DNA of 64,000 nt, taken from the NCBI RefSeq assembly GCF_029761915.1, contig NZ_CP121695.1:5237501-5301500 (forward strand), in the 5' to 3' direction. This DNA is from Bradyrhizobium sp. CB1650. Lineage in GTDB: Bacteria > Pseudomonadota > Alphaproteobacteria > Rhizobiales > Xanthobacteraceae. The translations under genes and the position numbers were made by a program. The notes under the pieces were generated by a model. It was not told the DNA's origin, did not search any database, and was given only the letters and a program-made list of their open reading frames with translations. Each line of letters starts with the position of its first letter. Position 1 is the first letter of the stretch. Positions 45,061-53,998 of this stretch are shown here, piece after piece.

Positions 45061-45501
45061 ATGGTTCGCTACGGTTTGATCGGCTTCGCGGCAGCCATCC
45101 TTGTGGCTGCAAGCTTGGTTCCCGATGATGCGTTTGCCCGCCGCGGAGGCGGCGGATTTCATGGCGGCGGCATGCGTGCCGGCAGCTTCCACGGCGGCGG
45201 CATGCGCGCCGCCCATGTCCGCGGCGGCGCAGTTCATGCCGGGCGCGGATACGGGGTCGCAGGGCGAGGTTATGGCTATCGCCCCATCCCCGGTCGTCCG
45301 GTAGCACGCGCGGCTGTCCGCGGAGGCGTTTATCGAAACGCGGGCTACTATGGTCGCGGCTGGCGCGGTGCGGCCTACGGCGCCGCAGTTGGCGCAGCAG
45401 CAGCGGGCGCCTACGGCTACTACAACAATTATAACAGCGGCTGCACCTACGACACCTATGGCAACTGGGTTTGCCCGGGGCAGTACGGGTATCGGTACTG
45501 A
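45061..45501 (+). CDS. Exported Gly/Ala/Tyr-rich small protein
   Basis: A 146-residue protein with a signal peptide (MVRYGLIGFAAAILVAASLVPDDAFA) and a low-complexity mature part: RRGGGGFHGGGM, then FHGGGMR-type repeats rich in Gly, Arg, His and Ala, a small Ala-rich hydrophobic core (AAYGAAVGAAAAGAYGYY) and a tail with two Cys (GCTYDTYGNWVCPGQ). AGGAGG precedes the ATG by eight bases. Similar proteins are common in rhizobia with no known role; the cysteines could form a disulphide. A FixK-type box upstream suggests oxygen-responsive expression. Confidence 0.78.
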   Translation: MVRYGLIGFAAAILVAASLVPDDAFARRGGGGFHGGGMRAGSFHGGGMRAAHVRGGAVHAGRGYGVAGRGYGYRPIPGRPVARAAVRGGVYRNAGYYGRGWRGAAYGAAVGAAAAGAYGYYNNYNSGCTYDTYGNWVCPGQYGYRY

Positions 45502-45766
45502 CCCATCGAACCCGCGTGCGGACGGCAGTGCGAGGGCCACTTCCGCCTGCGCGATCGGGCCCAGAACCGGCGACGGGCGGTTGGTCAGAACCGCCCGCTC
45601 GCACCTCGATCAAATCGCGGCCGAAAATTGTTCGATTTCAGGACGAGACGAACGCAGGCGAGGCCCGATTTAAGCCTCATCCTCTCCGGATTTGCGGCTC
45701 ATTGCCACCCAACTCTTTGACGAGAAAGGGCTGGAAACAAGTTGCGTGCGCAACCGGGAGACCAGG

Positions 45767-47068
45767 ATGGGCAACCGATCCGCGAAATTCATATCCACGC
45801 TCGTCGCCAGCATCATCGCCGGCGTGCCATTGGCGGCCGTGTCGCAGAACGCGCCGAGCACGCCAGGCACCGCGAGTGCCGAAGCCGACGATTGCCTCGC
45901 CTCGCCCAAAGCCACCGCGCCACAGGGGCAGCACTGGTACTATCGTATCGATCGCGCCAGCAAGCGGAAGTGCTGGTATCTGCGTGCCGAAGGCGACAAA
46001 GCGGCGCAGACGTCGACCGCGCAGAACGCACAGCCCGCGACCGGCACGGCAGATGCGGAGCCAGCAGCGCCGCACACGGTACAAGACGCGCGCGCTGAAT
46101 ATATGAAGCCGCAGGGCGGAGCCGCACCGAGTTCGCCGAATGTGACCGCGCCGACGCCGAGCGCGGCAATCGCAGCGCCGGCGCCGCGGCAAATTCCCGC
46201 AGCTTCCGCCGACAGCAATGCGCAGCAGCAGCCGGCGGTCACCACGCGCTGGCCCGATGCCTCAACCAGCGCCGCGGCGCCTGCGCCGCAGCCGGCAGCT
46301 CCGCCGGTCACGGCCGATGCGCAGCCGAACGCGAACTCTGATCAGTCCCCTGCCCCACAATCCCCCGCACCAACGACGCTGGCCACGGCAGAAGCCCCCG
46401 CCAAGGCGACCGGGTCGCTCCAGACCCTCATGCTCGTCATCGGCGGCGCGCTCGCGCTCGCAGGCATCATCGGCAGTGTGATCTATCGCTTCGCCGGCTC
46501 CCGTGTCCGCGTCCAGGCCGCCGACGGCCCGCGCCGCGTGAACTGGGACAATTGGGAGCAGCAGGATCAGGACCATAGCCGCGCGCCCTGGCTCGATGCA
46601 GTACCTGCTCGCGCATCGCGTGCGCAACGGCCCCGCCCGGTCGATTTCGACCTCGCTGGCCCCCTCGCCCTAAAACCCATTACGATCGTCGACAATCGCG
46701 ACACACGCCTGGCGCACGAGAGCACCGTGAAGGACGAGCGCGACGGCAGCGAACTCGAGGCATTGGAGGCCGAGGTCCACGCATTGCAGCTCGCGGCAAT
46801 CGATGCGCATATCGAACAGGCCCATGTCGAAGAGACCCATGTCGAAGAGACGAAGGCCGAAGAGACTCGAGTCGAACATGTCGAAGTCGAACAGGGTCAT
46901 ATTGACGAGCCGGACGATGTCGATGCCGACGGTGTCGACATCGACGTCATCACCCAGATGCTGGAACGGCTGGCGAAGGAAGGCCCGCGGCTGACGCCGC
47001 CTAGCCCTGAAGCTGACCTTGCAGATTTCGCACAAAGCCGACGAGGCCAACGCGCCGCTCGCGCTTGA
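45767..47068 (+). CDS. Single-pass membrane protein with Pro/Ala-rich periplasmic part and acidic cytoplasmic tail
   Basis: A 433-residue hypothetical protein. A signal-like N-terminus (FISTLVASIIAGVPLAAVSQ) precedes a short Cys motif block QHWYYRIDRASKRKCWYLRAEGDKA (residues about 48-72). A long Pro/Ala/Gln-rich linker follows, then one TM helix (LMLVIGGALALAGIIGSVIYRF, near residue 255). The C-terminal part is acidic and holds repeats of HVEET type. Its end overlaps the end of gmk on the opposite strand by 68 bp, so those bases code in both directions. Family not recognised beyond Bradyrhizobium-like hypothetical proteins. Confidence 0.75.
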   Translation: MGNRSAKFISTLVASIIAGVPLAAVSQNAPSTPGTASAEADDCLASPKATAPQGQHWYYRIDRASKRKCWYLRAEGDKAAQTSTAQNAQPATGTADAEPAAPHTVQDARAEYMKPQGGAAPSSPNVTAPTPSAAIAAPAPRQIPAASADSNAQQQPAVTTRWPDASTSAAAPAPQPAAPPVTADAQPNANSDQSPAPQSPAPTTLATAEAPAKATGSLQTLMLVIGGALALAGIIGSVIYRFAGSRVRVQAADGPRRVNWDNWEQQDQDHSRAPWLDAVPARASRAQRPRPVDFDLAGPLALKPITIVDNRDTRLAHESTVKDERDGSELEALEAEVHALQLAAIDAHIEQAHVEETHVEETKAEETRVEHVEVEQGHIDEPDDVDADGVDIDVITQMLERLAKEGPRLTPPSPEADLADFAQSRRGQRAARA

Positions 47069-47660
47069 GGCGCTCGGCCTTCAGGATCGACTGCACCTCG
47101 GCGAAGGCCTCATCGACGTCGTGGTTGATGACGATGTAGTCGTACTCGGCCCAGTGGCTCATCTCGTGGCTGGCACGGCTCATCCGCTTGCGGATGACCT
47201 CGTCCGAATCCTGCGCGCGTGAGTGCAGGCGCTTCTCGAGATCGGCCGCCGAGGGCGGCAGGATGAAGACGCTGACCACGTCGGCGCGCGCCTTTTCGCG
47301 CAGTTGCTGCGTTCCCTGCCAATCGATGTCGAACAGCACGTCCTGCCCCGCCGACAGCGCCGCCTCGACCGGGCCGCGTGGCGTGCCGTAGCGATTGTCG
47401 AACACGGTCGCCCATTCCAGCAGCTCATCGCCCTTCACCATCGCTTCGAACCTGGGCTTGTCGACGAACAGATAGTCGCGGCCGTCGATCTCGCCGGGCC
47501 GCATCGCCCGCGTCGTCGCGGAGACAGACATTCTCAGTCCGGGCATCCGCTCGATCAACAGCCGCGACAATGTCGTCTTGCCCGCGCCTGACGGCGAGGA
47601 CAGCACGAACATCAGCCCGCGCCGCTCGACACCGTCAGTTCCGTGACCGCCCGTCGTCAT
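47001..47660 (-). CDS. gmk: Guanylate kinase
   Basis: A 219-residue kinase, GMP + ATP to GDP + ADP. The P-loop is VLSSPSGAGKTTLSRLL, with GMP-binding blocks SVSATTRAMRPGEIDGRDYLFV and NRYGTPRGPVEAAL. It is three bases after yicC in the same direction, the common yicC-gmk pair. Its 3' end overlaps the opposite membrane-protein gene by 68 bp. Confidence 0.97.
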   Translation of the reverse strand: MTTGGHGTDGVERRGLMFVLSSPSGAGKTTLSRLLIERMPGLRMSVSATTRAMRPGEIDGRDYLFVDKPRFEAMVKGDELLEWATVFDNRYGTPRGPVEAALSAGQDVLFDIDWQGTQQLREKARADVVSVFILPPSAADLEKRLHSRAQDSDEVIRKRMSRASHEMSHWAEYDYIVINHDVDEAFAEVQSILKAERLKRERRVGLVGFVRNLQGQLQG

Positions 47661-47663
47661 CGA

Positions 47664-48551
47664 TCACTCCAGATTCTGGACCTGTTCGCGGAACTGCTCG
47701 ACCACGTTCTTCATGGCGAGTCCCGTATTGGTCAGCTCGATGTCGTTTGACTTCGAGCAGCAGGTGTTGACCTCGCGGTGGAACTCCTGGGCCAGGAAAT
47801 CGAGCTTGCGCCCGATCGGGCCGCCCTTGCCGATCAGCTCACGCGCCTGCGCGACGTGAGAGGCGATGCGGTCGAGTTCCTCGCGGATGTCGGCCTTGGT
47901 CGCGATCAGAATCGCTTCCTGCATCAGGCGGTCGGCATCGAATCGATCGGAGGTATCGAGCAGCGTCGCAATCTGCTCGGCGAGCCTGGCCTTGATCGCC
48001 TCCGGCTTGCGGCCGGGTGCGGCCTCCGCCTGCTTCGCCAGCGCTTCGATCTCGTCCACGCGCTGGGTCAGGATGTGCCCGAGCGAGGTACCCTCGCGCT
48101 TGCGCATCTCGACGAGATCGGCGAGCGCCTTGTCGTAGGCCTCGGCCGCCGCGACGCGCGCCGCCTTGTCCTCGTCCTCGTCGCCTTCGGGGTCGGCGAC
48201 CTCGATCACGCCCTTGATGCCCAGGAGGCCGTCAATGCTCGGCGCCACCGCGTCGACCTTGCCGGCGATCTGGGCGGCGGCCTTCAGCACCGCGGCGAGC
48301 ACGTCCTCGTTGATGCGGACGGTGGCCTCGGCACCGGTGCGCTTGACGATGAGATTGGCGTAGACCGTGCCGCGCGACAACACCTCGCCCGCGCGCTTCT
48401 TGGCATGGGCCTCGAGTTCGTCGAACCCCTGCGGCAGCCGCACCCGCAGGTCAAACCCCTTGGCGTTGACCGACTTCAATTCCCATTCGAACGTATACGG
48501 CCCGCTTGCGCCGTGGCTTCGGGCAAAGCCGGTCATGGACGACAGCGCCAT
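47664..48551 (-). CDS. yicC: YicC-family endoribonuclease
   Basis: A 295-residue protein of the YicC/YloC family. It opens MALSSMTGFARSHG, continues with the conserved ELKSVNAKGFDLRVRLPQGFDELE, and ends with the family C-terminus FLAQEFHREVNTCCSKSNDIELTNTGLAMKNVVEQFREQVQNLE. E. coli YicC cleaves small RNAs and YloC cleaves mRNAs. It lies directly before gmk (three-base gap), and after mltG by 114 bp. Confidence 0.94.
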   Translation of the reverse strand: MALSSMTGFARSHGASGPYTFEWELKSVNAKGFDLRVRLPQGFDELEAHAKKRAGEVLSRGTVYANLIVKRTGAEATVRINEDVLAAVLKAAAQIAGKVDAVAPSIDGLLGIKGVIEVADPEGDEDEDKAARVAAAEAYDKALADLVEMRKREGTSLGHILTQRVDEIEALAKQAEAAPGRKPEAIKARLAEQIATLLDTSDRFDADRLMQEAILIATKADIREELDRIASHVAQARELIGKGGPIGRKLDFLAQEFHREVNTCCSKSNDIELTNTGLAMKNVVEQFREQVQNLE

Positions 48552-48665
48552 CGGGTAAGTTTCTCCGGACAGTTGAGATTCGGAAGGCCATCAAGCCACG
48601 CGAATCTTAAGACTATTTTGCAGGAAAGTGGAATCCGCAAAGTCCCGTGAGCTGGGCCAGCGATC

Positions 48666-49943
48666 CTAGCGCTGGACCACCGGCGGCGAGGCGGGCCACA
48701 CCGAGCCCTGCCGCGCCGGCGCAGGATTTGCGGGCCGTGCCGGCGGCTTCTTCTGCTGCGTCGGCTTGGGTGGCGTGGTCGCGGTCGGCGCCGTATCGGC
48801 GCCAGCGGGCGCTCCGGCGGCAGGGGCCTGTGCATCGTCGGCCGGCTCGACCGTGTCGTTCTGGATCTGCTTCTCCATCGCCCGTAGCTTGGCGACGTTC
48901 TTCTGATGCGCGTCGTAGGTCTCGGTAAAGGCGTGCCCGCCGGTACCGTCGGCGACAAAATAGAGGTCGCGGGTGCGCGCGGGATTGGCGGCGGCCTCGA
49001 GCGAGGCGCGGCCGGGATTGGAGATCGGGCCCGGCGGCAGGCCCTCGATCACGTAGGTGTTGTACGGCGAAGGCTGTGCGATCTCGCTGCGCTTGATCGG
49101 ACGGCCGAGCGTGCCCTTGCCGCCGACGAGGCCGTAGATGATCGTGGGATCGGACTGCAGCTTGATCCTCTGCTTCAGCCGGTTGACGAACACCGCGGCG
49201 ACGCGGCTGCGCTCGTCCGGCTTGCCGGTCTCCTTCTCCACGATCGAGGCGAGCGTCACGAGCTGTTCCGGCGTCTTGACCGGAAGATCCTGGCTGCGGC
49301 GTTCCCAGATTTCGGCCAGCACCCGCTTGTGCGCCTGCTGCATGCGCTGGATCACCTGCTCGCGCGTTGTCCCGCGCGGGAACTTGTATGTCTCGGGCAA
49401 CAGCGTGCCTTCACGCGGCAGCTCGCGCACGCTGCCGGTGAAGATGTCGTTGTCGGAGAGCCGCGCCACGATCTGCTCGGAGGTCAGGCCCTCCGGAATC
49501 GTGACGGCATGCTGCACCACCTTGCCCTCGACGATGGTGGCGATCACCTCGCGCAAGCTCGCGTTCTTCTGGAACGAATATTCGCCCGGCTTCAGGTCGG
49601 AGCTCGCCTTCAGCGCAGCCACGCTGGCGATGAACACCCACGGATTGACGTCGGTGACGCCTTCCCGGTTCAGGGTGTCGGCGATGTCGCGCTTGCCGGC
49701 GCGCTGGGGGATGTTGACGATCTTGTCTTCCTGCAGCGGTCCGGGCGTCTCCAGGATTTGCCGGCCGTAATAATAGACGGCGCCCGCACCGAGCATGGCG
49801 ATCAGCACGAGGGTAATGATGGCGTTGCCGACGACGACCAAGGGGTTGCGCGCCCGGTCCGATCGCTTCGGCGGCGGCGGGACCTGCTCGGGCTCCAGCG
49901 CGGCCCGCGGGCTCCGCGGCGAAATGGGCGGCCTTTCACTCAT
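48666..49943 (-). CDS. mltG: Endolytic transglycosylase MltG
   Basis: A 425-residue peptidoglycan lytic enzyme anchored by one N-terminal helix (VVVGNAIITLVLIAMLGAGAVYYYG), with a LysM-like subdomain (ADTLNREGVTDVNPWVF) and the YceG core containing the catalytic Glu in LASIVEKETGKPDE and SDPTIIYGLVGG. It cuts growing glycan strands and helps set their length. The C-terminal tail is Pro/Ala-rich, probably disordered, and runs to the stop. Placed between fabF and yicC as in other alphaproteobacteria. Confidence 0.94.
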   Translation of the reverse strand: MSERPPISPRSPRAALEPEQVPPPPKRSDRARNPLVVVGNAIITLVLIAMLGAGAVYYYGRQILETPGPLQEDKIVNIPQRAGKRDIADTLNREGVTDVNPWVFIASVAALKASSDLKPGEYSFQKNASLREVIATIVEGKVVQHAVTIPEGLTSEQIVARLSDNDIFTGSVRELPREGTLLPETYKFPRGTTREQVIQRMQQAHKRVLAEIWERRSQDLPVKTPEQLVTLASIVEKETGKPDERSRVAAVFVNRLKQRIKLQSDPTIIYGLVGGKGTLGRPIKRSEIAQPSPYNTYVIEGLPPGPISNPGRASLEAAANPARTRDLYFVADGTGGHAFTETYDAHQKNVAKLRAMEKQIQNDTVEPADDAQAPAAGAPAGADTAPTATTPPKPTQQKKPPARPANPAPARQGSVWPASPPVVQR

Positions 49944-50068
49944 CGAAGCAACCTGAATCCTGCCGGTTCAATCGCGGCCTGACAATCGCTTGTCCTGCCA
50001 AATGCACACGCCCACGAGTATGACTATCGCTTAATAAGGCAAAACGGTGGATTCGTCTCAAACGCAAG

Positions 50069-51334
50069 CTAATCGGCCAGGCGCCGGATGATCACCGACG
50101 CATTGGTACCGCCAAAGCCAAAAGAATTCGACAACGCGACGTTGATCCCACGCTTCTTCGCCGCGTGCGGCACGAGATCGATCGCGGTCTGAACCGACGG
50201 ACTGTCGAGGTTGATGGTCGGCGGCACGACATTATCGCGAATCGCAAGTATCGCGAAGATCGCCTCGATCGCGCCGGCGGCACCGAGGAGATGGCCCGTC
50301 GACGATTTGGTCGAGGACATCGCGACCTTGGACGCTGCATTGCCGAGCAGCCGCTCCACCGCGCCGAGCTCGATCTCGTCGCCGAGCGGCGTCGAGGTGC
50401 CGTGCGCGTTGATATAGTCGAGATCGGACGGCGAGAGGCCCGCGCGCTTGAGCGCCGCCGACATGCTGCGGAAGCCGCCATCACCATCGGGTGACGGCGA
50501 GGTAATGTGATAGGCATCGCCCGACAGGCCGTAGCCGATCACCTCGGCGTAGATCCTGGCGCCGCGACGCCTGGCATGCTCAAGCTCCTCCAGGACCACG
50601 ACGCCGGCGCCCTCACCCATCACGAAGCCGTCGCGGTCCTTGTCATAGGGACGCGAGGCCTTCTCGGGCGTCTCGTTGAATCCGGTCGAGAGCGCACGCG
50701 CGGCGTTAAAGCCGGCAATACCGATGCGGCTGATCGGCGATTCGGCGCCGCCCGCGACCATCACGTCGGCATCGCCCAGCGCGATCAGACGGGCGGCATC
50801 GCCAATCGCATGCGCGCCGGTCGAACAGGCCGTCACCACCGAATGGTTCGGTCCCTTCAACCCATGCTCGATCGAGACGTAGCCGGAGGCAAGATTGATC
50901 AGGCGGCCCGGAATGAAGAAAGGCGACACCCGACGCGGCCCGCGCTCCTTCAGGAGGATGGCGGTGTCGGCGATGCCGTTGAGGCCGCCGATGCCCGATC
51001 CGATCATGGTCCCGGTCGCGCACTTGTCCTCTTCGGACTCCGGATGCCAGTCGGCATCGTCGAGCGCCTGCCTGGCGGCCGCCATACCGAAGATGATGAA
51101 GTCGTCGACCTTGCGCTGGTCCTTGGGCTCCATCCACTGGTCGGCATTGAAGGTGCCGCCAGAGCCGTCGCCGCGCGGCACGACGCAGGCGATCTTGGTC
51201 TGGAGATCCGAGACGTCGAAGCTCTCGATCCGGCGCGCACCACTCTCGCCGTTGAGGATGCGCTTCCAGGTCGGCTCGACGCCACAGCCGAGTGGCGTAA
51301 CCATGCCGAGGCCCGTGACGACAACCCGCCTCAT
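50069..51334 (-). CDS. fabF: 3-oxoacyl-ACP synthase II
   Basis: A 421-residue condensing enzyme that extends acyl-ACP. The catalytic Cys lies in VTACSTGAHAIGDA, the two His in NAHGTSTPLGD and STGHLLGAAGA, and the end motif is NSFGFGGTNASV. FabF (KAS II) is the C16-to-C18 elongating form. It lies after acpP with a terminator-like hairpin between them, giving extra acpP mRNA in many bacteria. Confidence 0.97.
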   Translation of the reverse strand: MRRVVVTGLGMVTPLGCGVEPTWKRILNGESGARRIESFDVSDLQTKIACVVPRGDGSGGTFNADQWMEPKDQRKVDDFIIFGMAAARQALDDADWHPESEEDKCATGTMIGSGIGGLNGIADTAILLKERGPRRVSPFFIPGRLINLASGYVSIEHGLKGPNHSVVTACSTGAHAIGDAARLIALGDADVMVAGGAESPISRIGIAGFNAARALSTGFNETPEKASRPYDKDRDGFVMGEGAGVVVLEELEHARRRGARIYAEVIGYGLSGDAYHITSPSPDGDGGFRSMSAALKRAGLSPSDLDYINAHGTSTPLGDEIELGAVERLLGNAASKVAMSSTKSSTGHLLGAAGAIEAIFAILAIRDNVVPPTINLDSPSVQTAIDLVPHAAKKRGINVALSNSFGFGGTNASVIIRRLAD

Positions 51335-51375
51335 ATCGCAAATCTCCGCTTCGAAAGACTCACGGCCGATAACAA

Positions 51376-51414
51376 GAAACCGGCTGACCGCTGCGAAGCG
51401 GCCCGTCCGGTTTC
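51376..51414 (-). terminator. Attenuator-like hairpin between acpP and fabF
   Basis: Outer arms GAAACCGG / CCGGTTTC and inner arms CCGCT / AGCGG with a four-base loop. In the direction of transcription the outer arm is followed by TTGTTATC. Partial termination here would raise acpP over fabF mRNA. Confidence 0.6.
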
Positions 51415-51440
51415 AATGTTGTCCCGCGAAATGAAGAGCC

Positions 51441-51680
51441 TTAGCTCTTCGCGTTCTTCTCGAGAAACTTGGTGGCGTCGCCGACGGTGAGAATCGTCTC
51501 CGCGGCGTCGTCCGGAATCTCGCAACCGAATTCTTCTTCGAACGCCATCACCAGCTCGACGGTGTCCAGACTGTCGGCGCCGAGGTCGTCGATGAAGCTC
51601 GCGTTGTCGACAACCTTCTCGGGTTCAACACCAAGGTGTTCGACCACGATCTTCTTAACCCGCTCGCCAATGTCACTCAT
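51441..51680 (-). CDS. acpP: Acyl carrier protein
   Basis: A 79-residue ACP. The phosphopantetheine serine is in [24 protein letters not shown], the invariant DSL motif at about residue 36-38. Helices before and after are acidic, as needed to bind the partner enzymes. It carries the growing acyl chain. It follows fabG by 313 bp (with a hairpin) and precedes fabF, so it likely has its own promoter. Confidence 0.98.
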   Translation of the reverse strand: MSDIGERVKKIVVEHLGVEPEKVVDNASFIDDLGADSLDTVELVMAFEEEFGCEIPDDAAETILTVGDATKFLEKNAKS

Positions 51681-51993
51681 TGCTTAACCTCGTGTTGTTC
51701 CCTGTAGACCCGACCCCCCGGGACGATACGAGCCGTCGTGGTCGTTGACTGCCTTCGCTTACGAACTTTGATTTGGCCCCATCCTAGCAGATGCAGGGCC
51801 CGGCGAACGACGGCCAAGGCTCCGCATCGCCAATATACAGGGTTTCAAAAACCTGCAATGGCGTTCTTTGCCCATCCGTTGAAGGTCCGGTTATCATACT
51901 TCAACTGCCTTGACTACAAGCCTCAATTCGCTCCGGAAACGGCCGTTTGCCGCATCCCACACCGCCCCTTCGGGCAGTGTGGGAGGGACGGCC
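51681..51993 (-). promoter_or_regulatory. fabG-acpP intergenic region with strong hairpin
   Basis: 313 bp. Just beyond the fabG stop lies a hairpin, CCCACAC-C-GCCC-CTTC-GGGC-A-GTGTGGG (51956-51983), with a single mismatch and no clear U-tract. The rest probably holds the acpP promoter; read leftwards, TTGCAG and TATATT near 51830-51855 are candidate elements but their spacing (15) is short. Confidence 0.5.
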
Positions 51994-52731
51994 TCAGATC
52001 ATGGCCATGCCGCCGTTGACGTGGATGGTCTGGCCGGTGACATAGGCTGCTTCGTTCGAACTCAGGTACACGGCGGCCGCCGCGATGTCCTCGGGCGTGC
52101 CCAGGCGCGCGGCCGGAACCTTGGTCAGAATCGTCTCGCGCTGCTTGTCGTTCAGCGCATCCGTCATCGGCGTCTTGATGAAGCCGGGCGCGATGCAGTT
52201 CGCGGTGACGCCGCGCTTGGCGTATTCGGCCCCGAGCGTCTTGATCATGCCGATCAGGCCGGCCTTCGACGCCGTGTAGTTGCCTTGTCCGGGATTGCCG
52301 GTGACGCCGACCACCGAAGTGATGGCGACAATGCGGCCGAAGCGCTTGCGCATCATCAATTTGGTGGCGGCGCGCGCGAGCCGAAAGGTTGCGGTCAGGT
52401 TGACGTTGATGACCTCGTCCCAGTCCTCGTCGCGGAGCTGGACGAAGAGATTGTCGCGCGTGATGCCGGCATTGGCGACGAGGATGTCGACCTGTCCCAT
52501 CGCCGCTTCCGCGGCGGGCACCAGCGCCTCGACCTCGTCGGCCTTGGAGAGGTTGCAGGGCAGCACGTGGGTACGTTCGCCGAGCTTGCCCGCAAGCTCG
52601 TCCAGCACTTCCTTCCGCGTTCCAGAAATGACGACCGTCGCGCCCTGCGCGTGCAGGGCCTGCGCGATCGCGCCGCCGATGCCGCCGGTCGCGCCGGTGA
52701 CGAGTGCCTTCCTGCCAGTCAGATCAAACAT
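51994..52731 (-). CDS. fabG: 3-oxoacyl-ACP reductase
   Basis: A 245-residue short-chain dehydrogenase that reduces 3-oxoacyl-ACP with NADPH. Cofactor motif TGATGGIGGAIAQ (G-x3-G-x-G), NAG in ANAGITRDN, catalytic Ser in ITSVVGVTGN, and Y-x3-K in NYTASKAGLIG. It lies 11 bp after fabD in the same direction. Confidence 0.97.
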   Translation of the reverse strand: MFDLTGRKALVTGATGGIGGAIAQALHAQGATVVISGTRKEVLDELAGKLGERTHVLPCNLSKADEVEALVPAAEAAMGQVDILVANAGITRDNLFVQLRDEDWDEVINVNLTATFRLARAATKLMMRKRFGRIVAITSVVGVTGNPGQGNYTASKAGLIGMIKTLGAEYAKRGVTANCIAPGFIKTPMTDALNDKQRETILTKVPAARLGTPEDIAAAAVYLSSNEAAYVTGQTIHVNGGMAMI

Positions 52732-52742
52732 CGATGACTCCT

Positions 52743-53702
52743 CTAGGCCTGCTTCGCAGCGGCCAATGCATCCTTGGCGGCGGCAATGTCGTTCGGTCCG
52801 CCGACCGCAACCCCGATGGCGCCGTCTGCAATGCGCTTGACGAGACCGGTGAGCACCTTGCCCGCCCCGATCTCGAAGAAGCGGGTGACGCCCTGCCCCG
52901 CCATATAGGCAACCGACTCGCGCCAGCGCACGGTGCCGGTGACCTGCTCGACCAGACGGCGGCGGATCTCGTCGGGATCGGTGATCGCGCTCGCCAACAC
53001 GTTCGACACCAGCGGCGCCGCCGGCGCCTTGATCGCCACCTTCGACAGTGCCTCCGCCATCGCATCGGCGGCCGGCTGCATAAGCTTGCAGTGGAACGGT
53101 GCGGATACCGGCAGCAACATCGCGCGCTTGGCGCCCTTGCCCTTGGCTATCTCGACGGCGCGATCGACCGCAGCCTTGTCGCCGGAGACGACCACCTGCC
53201 CGCCGCCATTATCGTTGGCAGCCTGGCAGACCTGGCCCTGCGCCGCCTCATTGGCGACCTCCAGCGCGGCCTCATAGTCGAGGCCGAGCAACGCAGCCAT
53301 TGCTCCGGCGCCGACGGGCACGGCTTTTTGCATTGCGAGACCGCGGGTGCGAAGAAGGCGCGCGGTGTCAGAAATCGTCAGGCTGCCGGCCGCAGCCAGC
53401 GCCGAATACTCGCCGAGCGAATGTCCGGCCACAAAAGCCGCGTCCCGCCCGACGGAAAAACCGGCCTCGCTCTCCAGCACGCGCAATGTCGCGACAGAGA
53501 CCGCCATCAGCGCCGGCTGGGCATTTTCGGTGAGCTGGAGGGTTTCGGCCGGGCCATCCCAGATGGTCGCCGTCAGCTTTTCCCCCAGCGCGGCGTCGAC
53601 CTCGTCGAACACGGCGCGCGCCGCCGGAAAGGCGTCGGCCAGGGCCTTGCCCATGCCGACCGCCTGGGACCCCTGCCCCGGAAACGTGAATGCTGCCGTC
53701 AT
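52743..53702 (-). CDS. fabD: Malonyl-CoA:ACP transacylase
   Basis: A 319-residue acyltransferase that loads malonate onto ACP. The catalytic Ser is in VAGHSLGEYSALA, the substrate Arg in LLRTRGLAMQKAVP, and the second His near SAPFHCKLMQPA. The start ATG 53702 opens MTAAFTFPGQGSQAVGMG; the extra 30 codons upstream are not part of the family. It heads the fabD-fabG unit, with acpP and fabF beyond. Confidence 0.96.
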   Translation of the reverse strand: MTAAFTFPGQGSQAVGMGKALADAFPAARAVFDEVDAALGEKLTATIWDGPAETLQLTENAQPALMAVSVATLRVLESEAGFSVGRDAAFVAGHSLGEYSALAAAGSLTISDTARLLRTRGLAMQKAVPVGAGAMAALLGLDYEAALEVANEAAQGQVCQAANDNGGGQVVVSGDKAAVDRAVEIAKGKGAKRAMLLPVSAPFHCKLMQPAADAMAEALSKVAIKAPAAPLVSNVLASAITDPDEIRRRLVEQVTGTVRWRESVAYMAGQGVTRFFEIGAGKVLTGLVKRIADGAIGVAVGGPNDIAAAKDALAAAKQA

Positions 53703-53998
53703 CGGCGCTCCCTGCTTGTCGAGCGTGATCCCTTCAAGAACCGGCAGCCGATTACGCACAGGCTTATGCTCTGGTTCCGGATCACGTCCCAAAGGGGGCC
53801 GTAGACACTGACCGAGGCCGGCATGTCAAGCCGACAGGGGCGACGGACCGGCGGTCCTTCCACTTATTCGGTGTCATCCCGGCGGAGGCCGGCACCCATA
53901 TCCCCAGGATTGAGTTGAGGGCGAGCTCGCAGTTGCGCGTTTTCGTCAAACTCCTCGCGCTTCGCGCGTCCCGGGGCGACGAGGAGTGTGCGGCTTCT
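53703..53998. other. 296-bp gap between desaturase end and fabD start
   Basis: Holds the fabD promoter and, around 53868-53990, a dispersed-repeat-like segment (GGTGTCATCCCGGCGGAGG, then CCCGGGGCGACGAGGAG) of a type common in rhizobial intergenic DNA. I see no gene. Confidence 0.4.
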
